DNA of 64,000 bases from Lunularia cruciata. Its lineage: Eukaryota > Streptophyta > Marchantiopsida > Lunulariales > Lunulariaceae. Numbering within the stretch: the stretch's first letter is position 1; each line of letters starts with the position of its first letter. The notes under the pieces are model-generated. The model was given only the letters and a program-made list of their open reading frames with translations, was not told the origin of the DNA and did not search any database. The translations under genes were made by a program, and so were the position numbers. Positions 57,337 to 64,000 of the stretch are shown here, piece by piece. The DNA lies in contig OX419756.1 in the NCBI GenBank assembly GCA_948567375.1, positions 35,256,552 through 35,320,551 of the forward strand. The letters run 5' to 3'.

Positions 57337-57946
57337 CGTGGCTACCAAGGTCAATGCAATCAACATGTTTGTTTCTAGAATCCAACAAGGTGTGGAGAGC
57401 GCCAAGTACAGACTACAGATTGCACAAAATTGACAGAAGCAGTATGCTGATGCACCCTATAGGCACATGGAGTTCAATGTTGGGGATCAAGTGTGGCTAT
57501 CGACAACCAACCTCACATTAGTTGGACCTTGTAAGCTCAGACCTTGTTTTATTGGGCCTTTCTTGATTCTTCATCGTGTTGGCATTGTGGCGTATCACCT
57601 TGAGCTACCACCACACATGAAGATCCATCCCGTGTTCCATGTTTCCCTACTATGAAAATATGCTCCCCGCTCAGGCCAGGGTCATTCCACCCAAGACATT
57701 CAACCTTGTCTGACACTCATTGATGGCATAGAGGAATATGAAGTGGAGTGTATTCTCCAAAATTGCATACGTAGTACTCGCCATCCGTGGGTGGACTATC
57801 TAGTATAGTGGAAAGGTTACCTCCTCTATGAAGCAACCTAGGAGCCCGTGCCAATTTGACATATGCACCGGTGTTGGTGCAAGCATTTGAGCAAAAATTG
57901 CATAATGATGACGTTGTGTCTTAAAAGGAGGGAGGTCTATAATACC
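57337..57946 (+). pseudogene. B3 integrase C-terminus and chromodomain
   Basis: Continuation of B3 after C: VSRIQQGVESAKYRLQIAQN, then FNVGDQVWLSTTNL, then a GPF module (CFIGPFLIL) and a chromodomain trace (EYEVECILQ, WKGYLLYEAT) with stops. The polypurine tract TTAAAAGGAGGGAGGTC at 57921-57937 follows, and a 9-bp LTR start. Confidence 0.88.
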
Positions 57947-59434
57947 GTCTATTATGTATGCTTGTTGCATTATTTGGTCTTACTTTAGATCAAATGGATG
58001 TTGTCACGGCATTTCTCTATGGCACCTTAGATAAAAGGATCTTCATGAGACAACCTATGGGGTTTGTGAGGAAAGGCCAAGAAGACAAGGTATGCAGATT
58101 GCTGAAGTCCTTGTATGGATTGAAGCAAGCACCTCACCAATGAAACAAGAGGTTTGATGTGTTTATGCACACCTAGGGTTCCAATAGGAGTTTATTTGAT
58201 CCTTGTGTGTACATGAAACCTGTGAGTAATAAGACCTTTGGTTTTATTATTCTTGTGCTATATGTGGGTGACATGTTGATAGCGGCCAAGGATAGATCTG
58301 AGGTGAACAAGCTCAAGGCACTCTTGAGTTCAGAGTTTAGGATGAAGAATCTAAGGTTGGCCACAAGGATATTAGGCATGGAGATCAAGAGGAACTTGGG
58401 CACTGGTCAGTTGTGGTTGATGCAAGGGAAATATGCTAGGAAGGTACTTGCTAGGTTCAACATGGAGAACTGTAAACCAGTAAGTCCTCCTCTAGCTTCT
58501 CATTTCAAGCTTTCAATGGCATGTTGTCCTATAGATGCCATGGAGAAGGGTTTGATGGCTAACATTCCTTATGAGAAGGCTGTTGGGAGTCTCATGTACT
58601 TGATGACTTGCACTAGACCTGATCTTGCTCTAGCATTAGGTAAGGTGTGTAGGTATATGTCAAATCCAAGAAGGACATATTGGGAAGCGGTTAAGTGGAT
58701 TCTCATGTATTTGAGAGGTACACCAGACTATGTGCTCTTATTTGACAAAAGATCAATGAATGCCACATCACTAGATGGTTATGTAGATATAGATTATGGA
58801 CAAGATCTTGGCAAGTAAAGATCAACAACGGAGTATGTATTCAAACTTGGTGGTGGGTGTATTAGTTGGAGATCTACCTTGTAGAAGTGTGTTGCATAGT
58901 CTACTACAGAAGCTGAGTATGTGGCAGCAATGGAAGCAGCAAAGGAGGCAACTTGGTTGGATAGACTTGTTGCTAAGATGGAGCTAATGCATGGTAATGT
59001 AATGCTTCACTGAGACAATCAAAGTGCTTTACACTTGGTTAAAAATCAGGTGATAGATAGTAGGGCTAAGCATATAGACATCAAATATCACTTTCTTAGG
59101 CAAGTTGTGTCTGAGAAAAAGTTTGATCTAGTCAAGATTGATGGTAAGCTCAACTCGGCTGATGCCTTTATCCAAGTCATACCTTCAGAAAGTTTCTCTA
59201 AGCATCATGCTACCCTACAGGTTGTGCAAGTGGAGCATGAGTAGGACTACCTAGCATTAGTGGTGACCTTGGCTATTTTGGTTACTCTATCCCTATATGG
59301 GCTACAATTATAAGTTTTAATTTTTCCTAGTTTAAAGGAGGAGTCCAGTGATTGGTTGTCTGTCTAGACCTTCCTGATGAGTGATAAGTTGTTGCAAGGT
59401 TACTAACCCCAAGACAAGAGTCAAGGGGGAGATT
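57947..59434 (+). pseudogene. E: Ty1/copia RT and RNase H fragment
   Basis: Copia reverse transcriptase starting in mid-domain: [33 protein letters not shown], then the active site YVGDMLIA at 58261-58284, with the first catalytic Asp changed to Gly. Downstream NIPYEKAVGSLMYLM and TRPDLALALGKVCRYM, then RNase H motifs STTEAEYVAA (near 58900) and DNQSALHLVKNQ (near 59015), ending near 59244. A copia-type polypurine tract CAAGGGGGAGATT is at 59422-59434. Several stops. The 5' part is missing at the joint with B3. Confidence 0.9.
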
Positions 59435-59688
59435 TTTAGGTTTCTAATGTCTGGGGGTTAGGTTGGATTTGTGAGCGGGCTCTGATATGGTAAGGAAGAT
59501 TTGAGTGATTGAAGAGGTCTGTACTCAATAAATGACATGAGGTTGAGTGAGTAAAGTTGGTGCGAATGCTTCTTATGGATGTAGCCTCACATGGAGTTGA
59601 ACCACGTACCTTCTATGTAATGGATAAGTACTCTAGCGATATGTTTGATGGGTGAAGGTTTTTGTAAATTCTTGTTTGATTCTTAGTA
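59435..59688. other. Copia LTR start and a tRNA-like sequence
   Basis: The first part is probably the start of the E 3' LTR. On the minus strand, 59581-59640 contains GGTTCAACTCC (59593-59603), a perfect RNA polymerase III B-box, and CGCTAGAGTACTT, like a decayed D-arm. It may be a tRNA pseudogene or SINE head. No complete cloverleaf can be drawn. Confidence 0.35.
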
Positions 59689-59749
59689 ACTGCAACTCCA
59701 ATGTCCAAGCAATCTAGATGCAACACTACAAATGGCGTGACAACTATTG

Positions 59750-60565
59750 TGCATATATACATTGCTACACAACATACATTGTTGTCAGCATCATACACTA
59801 TAGAAGCATAACTCACACATAATGGCACTAAATCCTCTAAAATAGCGGCGATAGAAGTTCACCAACCCAAGGAATGCTCACCCTCTACTGACATCCGTAA
59901 GCCAAGGAATACATGCAATAGCCTCCATTTTGGTCTGTTGAACACCAAATCCTCCAAGGTAGATAGTGTGATCCAAATACTCAACCTACTCATGGAAGAA
60001 CCTACACTTCCTAAGATTTAATTTGAGTCCATGAGATCTCAACCTCTCAAACACCTCCAACAATTGTCTCTCATGCTCCTCCACAATAGTCCTATAGACC
60101 AAAATGTCATCAATGTAACATTGAGAAAAATCCAATCCAACTAGGATCCTATCTATGACCCTCTAGAACTCCGCAAGAGCATTCTTTAACCCAAATGGTA
60201 AGAACTTCCACCAATATAACACGTCCTTACCGTGAAGATCAATAGCCTAGAATACTATCTTGGACTTGTCCTCCTTTTTGATTGGCAACTTATGATATCT
60301 TGCTAAAAGATCCAAAATATTGAAGACCTTTGCATGCCCAATCTTATCAAAAATCTTTTCTAGTGTAGGCATGGTATACCAATCAGCCCTGGTCTGTCGG
60401 TTAATGCGACGGTAATCTCTACACATCCGCCTATCTATGTAGTTTCCATGCATATCTTTCTTGGCTGGCATCACTGTAGGTGATGTATACTCTCTATATG
60501 AGACTTCCACCAAACTAGCCTCAAAGAGGTCTCTACTCCGGCTTTGAATCAATGTCTTCTCCATG
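59750..60565 (-). pseudogene. D2 reverse transcriptase
   Basis: Starts MEKTLIQSRSRDLFEASLVEV (60564 downward), with TVMPAKKDMHGNYIDRRMC, TRADWYTMPTLEKIF, then PFGLKNALAEF and the active site QCYIDDILVY near 60100-60130, all Asp kept. Then KLNLRKCRFFHE and FLGLVNFYRRYF, the connection toward RNase H, which breaks off near 59760. It supplies the RT part that D1 lost to A2. Confidence 0.88.
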
Positions 60566-61189
60566 TCACTATAACAATAAGGACATCAAAAAATTAATGT
60601 ATTGCTAGTCAGCTTAATCTGTATACTAGGTTGTTTCAAAGCACCCAAATCTTTCATACTAAAGGGAAAACAACTCATGTAGCTCCTCAAGAACCTCCAA
60701 ACCCTCCGTCTTTCCTCTCCTATAAGCTTGGGTCCAAGATCTGGCTCCCAAGTATCTTCTGTAACTATTGCAAGAGTGGAAGGCGTACTGATTGGCGGCT
60801 ACACTGGGCCCTTGGGAGCAGTAGTGTCATGCTCCCAACCATTAGAGGTCTCAACCTCTGTGTGAAAAACTCCCTCCACTCTGGATGTAAGCTCTACACG
60901 TCCTCTATCTGCATCCCAAGTGGACCAAGGGTGCAATCTAAGTAGCCCATGCTCACCTAGATGGACTCCAAGTAGACCACTCTTCCTAGTAGCTACTAGC
61001 TATGTCCCAAGAATACCATGTCCACTCGGTCCATCACCCCCAACATGTACCTAAATCATCTTGATATCATCTTGATAGGCACAAGGCTCACAAGTGTCCA
61101 AGTGGTGATGGCTATCAAGTGCATCCTATGCTACTTTGCCAAGCCAAGGCTCACAATCCAAGTCAAATAGTTCAATTCCATAGCCTACC
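60566..61189 (-). pseudogene. D2 linker between methyltransferase and RT
   Basis: Homologous to D1 16870-17400. Low-complexity linker with no catalytic motif; several stops. Confidence 0.7.
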
Positions 61190-62196
61190 CTAACACTTGA
61201 TGCTTGGATGCCTCTAATAGTGCTAGAACAACGGTAATACCCATGCAAAAACCCATCATCTGCTCTCTCTCATCAGTGTTGTGCTCCACCAACTGCTGTA
61301 ACCATGAGTCCCAAACCAATCCAGGTCCTCTCTCTCAAAAAGCATGAGAGCTGGGGAAACTCATGAGTGTAGGAAATGCGGCTCTAGGCTATGCAACTAG
61401 GTTCAACACTACCATAGGTGACCTATCAACCACTACCACCGACTGAGATTGACGCCCAACATCCAAGATGTTATCAACAAGGTTGTGGTCAAGTCATTGA
61501 ATCACATCATAAGCACGTTGTAGAACCTCTTTGGGTTAGTGGTTTGCCCATTAAAGACAAAGACAATGAGCTTGTGATCCTACTTTGGTTGCATCTAGCA
61601 ATATAGTAGGTTCCATCCAAGAATGGACCTGATGTGTACTCACCACCACTCTGGTGCAAGAATCACTCATCAAAGGAATATTCTCCAAAAGGTAAGCTGG
61701 AAGAACGGACTGATGAACTTGGAGATATTGTAGTATCCATAAAATCTCCCAAAACATACCAAAATGAGAATCCTAAAGACCCAAACCTTGGCCAGCACGT
61801 GTATATCCCTAACATGCCCATCCAAAAATCACCAAGTAAATAGGCCCATGTTTCTCCAAATCATGCGCCCCCAATAAGGAACTGTTTGCTGGTAGGGCCT
61901 TCTAGTAACCTCTAATTGCTAACATTGGTAATAACTCCAAATACCGATAGGCCAAGTGTGTCATATGATGTAGAGAGACTTTCCTAGCAATCTCATCTCT
62001 CTCCACATACAAGTACCTTTGTACTTGTATACCTACCTATAATACTATACCTAGTCAAGTGCTAATCCCACCAAACAACTCCAATAGACATATCTCTTCT
62101 ATTGGATACTGCCAAGCAATGAGTGTGGTATCCAAAGGTATCAAGGTAATCAACTATGGAGGCTCATCCTCACATTCATCTCTTGATAGTATGAAC
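61190..62196 (-). pseudogene. D2 DNMT3-type methyltransferase domain
   Basis: The same domain as in D1. Motif I LELFGGIST at about 62061-62084. Motif IV decayed: the Pro-Cys-Gln of D1 reads Ala-Cys-stop at 61807-61823. Motif VI LLENIPLM is near 61695. Motif VIII is SQAHCL, with both Arg lost (near 61560). The stretch 61551-61757 is open. Further C-terminal motifs are traceable to about 61190. Dead, but independent evidence that the methyltransferase belongs to the family and predates the split of the two copies. Confidence 0.85.
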
Positions 62197-62875
62197 TGTG
62201 AGCCGGCCTGTCTCTCACTCAGGATGAACCTCTGATGGCTATTATGGTAGCGCACCATGGACTAAGAAGGCAAGGAACCCCAACTCCATCATACTCCTCC
62301 AAGGCTAACACTCCAAGACTCAAGACATTGCTCACTAGAGAACTCAATGAGAGAGAGATAGTTGCAAATGAAAGGATGATGAGTACCTCCTCACCCCTTG
62401 TTTATATACTTGTGAAATAGTTACCTACCAGAGTTACTAATTACCATAGTAACTCAAGTTACTAGACTAAAAGTCAAGTAAAGTCAAAAAGTAGAAAGGA
62501 ATATCCATTCACATGGGCATATTCCCCTTATCTTGACCCAACCACTAAAGCAAGGATTCCTTCACATGGGCTATCCTTGGACTAAAGAAGAATCCAAAAC
62601 AAAAAGGCTTGCGGGCCCAAGAGTTCTCAACTCTTTCCCCAAAGCCAAACACCTAGGAATAATACCAAGTCAACACACTAAAATCCAAAATAGTGGTGCT
62701 CATCTTTTCTACTTCCTCTAAAGTAAGGTCCCATCTATCTTAGCTATGACTAACTTTAGCTAACCATGACTAATATAGAACCATCCTTTATCTCTATATA
62801 AATAATATCTCTTAAGTACTTGTAATACCAAGCTAAATATCACAATACCACACACATGCACAAATGGGTGTTACA
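62197..62875 (-). repeat. C'' 3' LTR
   Basis: 679 bp, TGTGAGCCGG to GTGTTACA on the plus strand, nearly identical to the C LTRs. Confidence 0.93.
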
Positions 62876-62923
62876 TTTACCCCCGGACTAAGTTTTCACT
62901 TTGTCCTCAAAGTGAATGTCTCT

Positions 62924-64000
62924 CTACCTTCTATGGTACATCTTCAACTTATCATGGTTAATCCTATCAAAGTATCTTCCTCCCAACTCCTTGAGATCAT
63001 AGGTGTAATTTCCCCACACCTTCTCCACTATGAAAGGTCCAAAGTACTTAGGCAAAAACTTCTTTTGCACTCTCTTGAATCGAATGGAATCAAACAACAT
63101 TACCCAATCACCTTCTTTGAAAGGCTCCACCTTCTTCTTGTCTTGCCTCTTATCATAGCTCTCCTTTTGTTTCCTTTGGGCTTGCTCCACTCAAACCATA
63201 GCAACTGCTCTTGCCTCTTCCAACTCCATGAGTTGATCCTTCCTTGACTTCTCTGCATCACCTCCTTGTGCTTTCTTCAATCTCCTATGAATGCTTTGGA
63301 AGGTAGGAAGATCAAAGTGAATAGGTAAGGTAGACTCAATACCATACACCAATTGAAATGGAGAATATCCAGTGGAAGTTTTCATGGTTGTCCTATACTC
63401 CCACAAAATTGCATGAATCCTCTTGTCCCAATGATGTTTAGCCCCCTCCATTTCTGCATCTTTGGCCAACATCATGCACAAGGTCTGATTGGTTCTCTCT
63501 GCCAAGCCATTGGAATTTGGCTTATAGGATGTAGTTACTCTATGTGTGATAGAGAAATGTCATAGCATGGCTGTAGTAATGCTTCCTGTAAACTCTCCTC
63601 CTCTATCAGAAACCAACTCCAAAGGGCATCCAAACCTAGTGATAATGCGTTCATAAAGAAATCTACCCACTTCATCTTCATTCTTGTCCCTCAATGGTCT
63701 AGCCTCAACCCACTTGGTAAGGTAATCAATAACTACCACAATGTACCAATTGTTCCTTGGGGTTCTATTGAGAGGACCTACAAAATCAATTCCCCACTTC
63801 TCAAAAGGTCCTAGCAATGGAATTGATCTAAGTGGTGGAGTGGATGTAGACTTTCTAGCAAAAGCTTGACAAACATGACAAGTTTTGCAATAATCAAGAC
63901 AATCCTTGAAAATCCCTCTCCAATGGTAACCTGCATCTAGAATCTTGAAAGCAGTCACCTTTCCTGCAAAGTGTCCTCCACATACAAAACCTTCATGAAA
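62924..64000 (-). pseudogene. C'' integrase end of gag-pol (partial)
   Basis: Matches C residues from the integrase zinc finger to the final HRR. The D,D35E residues are readable (WGIDFVGPL, SDRGGEF, MAERTNQT with the Glu kept). Two stops break it, both where C has the Arg codon CGA: one after the second Asp (MLRHF in C, read at 63558-63560) and one near the end (63188-63190). No frameshift in the visible part. Confidence 0.92.

Larger units (their letters stand above)
46494..57946 (+). mobile_element. B3: truncated family B chromovirus, split by C
   Basis: Plus-strand copy, present as 46494-49530 and 57337-57946 with C between. It starts at the gag zinc knuckle, so the 5' LTR and most of gag are missing. 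It ends right after the polypurine tract with only the first bases of the 3' LTR (TATAATACC at 57938-57946), where the copia fragment E begins. Both ends are therefore deletions or recombination joints. Confidence 0.88.
59689..62196 (-). mobile_element. D2: second gypsy copy with the DNA methyltransferase
   Basis: Minus-strand relative of D1, split at 62197 by C''. From right to left: protease-methyltransferase linker, methyltransferase, linker, RT, and then an abrupt jump to a 54-bp segment also found at 11329-11382 of D1. RNase H beyond its start and integrase are missing, so an internal deletion is likely. It confirms the domain order of the family. Confidence 0.85.
62197..64000 (-). mobile_element. 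C'': third Athila-like copy, continues past the window
   Basis: Minus-strand element inserted in D2. The 3' LTR is at 62197-62875 (679 bp, same length as in C), then the polypurine tract and integrase. The 5' part lies beyond 64000. The left flank ends GAAC; the partner duplication is outside the window. It is closer to C than C' is. Confidence 0.92.

Overview
The window looks like a block of nested, mostly dead LTR retrotransposons from a large, repeat-rich land-plant genome. Ty3/gypsy (chromovirus, Athila-like and Tat-like), Ty1/copia and LINE reverse transcriptases are all present. No intact host gene, rRNA, CRISPR array or bacterial-style operon is visible. A gymnosperm, fern or lycophyte seems more likely than a compact angiosperm genome, but the sequence alone does not settle the species.

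I name the element families locally. Family B is a chromovirus with a tRNA-iMet primer site and a chromodomain. It is present as B1 (1-10125, minus), B2 (22370-28979, minus, with target-site duplication), B3 (46494-49530 plus 57337-57946, plus strand), B4 (31685-33526, minus) and a solo LTR (4517-5255). Family A is Tat-like, with a very long LTR of about 3.8 kb that carries its own long coiled-coil reading frame: A1 (75-3844) is a solo LTR and A2 (17777-31640) is an LTR plus gag. Family C is Athila-like: an almost pristine copy (49531-57332) with one 1608-codon gag-pol frame and an extra zinc-knuckle ORF upstream, plus two decayed copies, C' (39965-46493) and C'' (62197 to the window end). Family D is a gypsy element seen as D1 (about 11.3-17.8 kb, plus) and D2 (59.7-62.2 kb, minus). 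E is a copia fragment (57947-59434). A dead LINE lies at 33.7-35.8 kb.

The most notable content is in family D. Between protease and reverse transcriptase, in the protease reading frame, D1 encodes a DNMT3-type cytosine-5 DNA methyltransferase domain with its motifs in the usual order (I, IV with Pro-Cys-Gln, VI, VIII, IX/X). D2 carries the same domain in the same place. The methyltransferase is therefore a heritable part of the family and not a chance insertion. Both copies are pseudogenes.

Order of events read from the nesting: D1 was split by A2, and A2 by B2. B1 was split by the A1 solo LTR and by a B solo LTR. B3 was split by the young C. D2 was split by C''. The only stretch that is not obviously retrotransposon is about 35.8-39.96 kb, which holds a possible Myb/SANT (trihelix-like) gene remnant and an unidentified coding trace.
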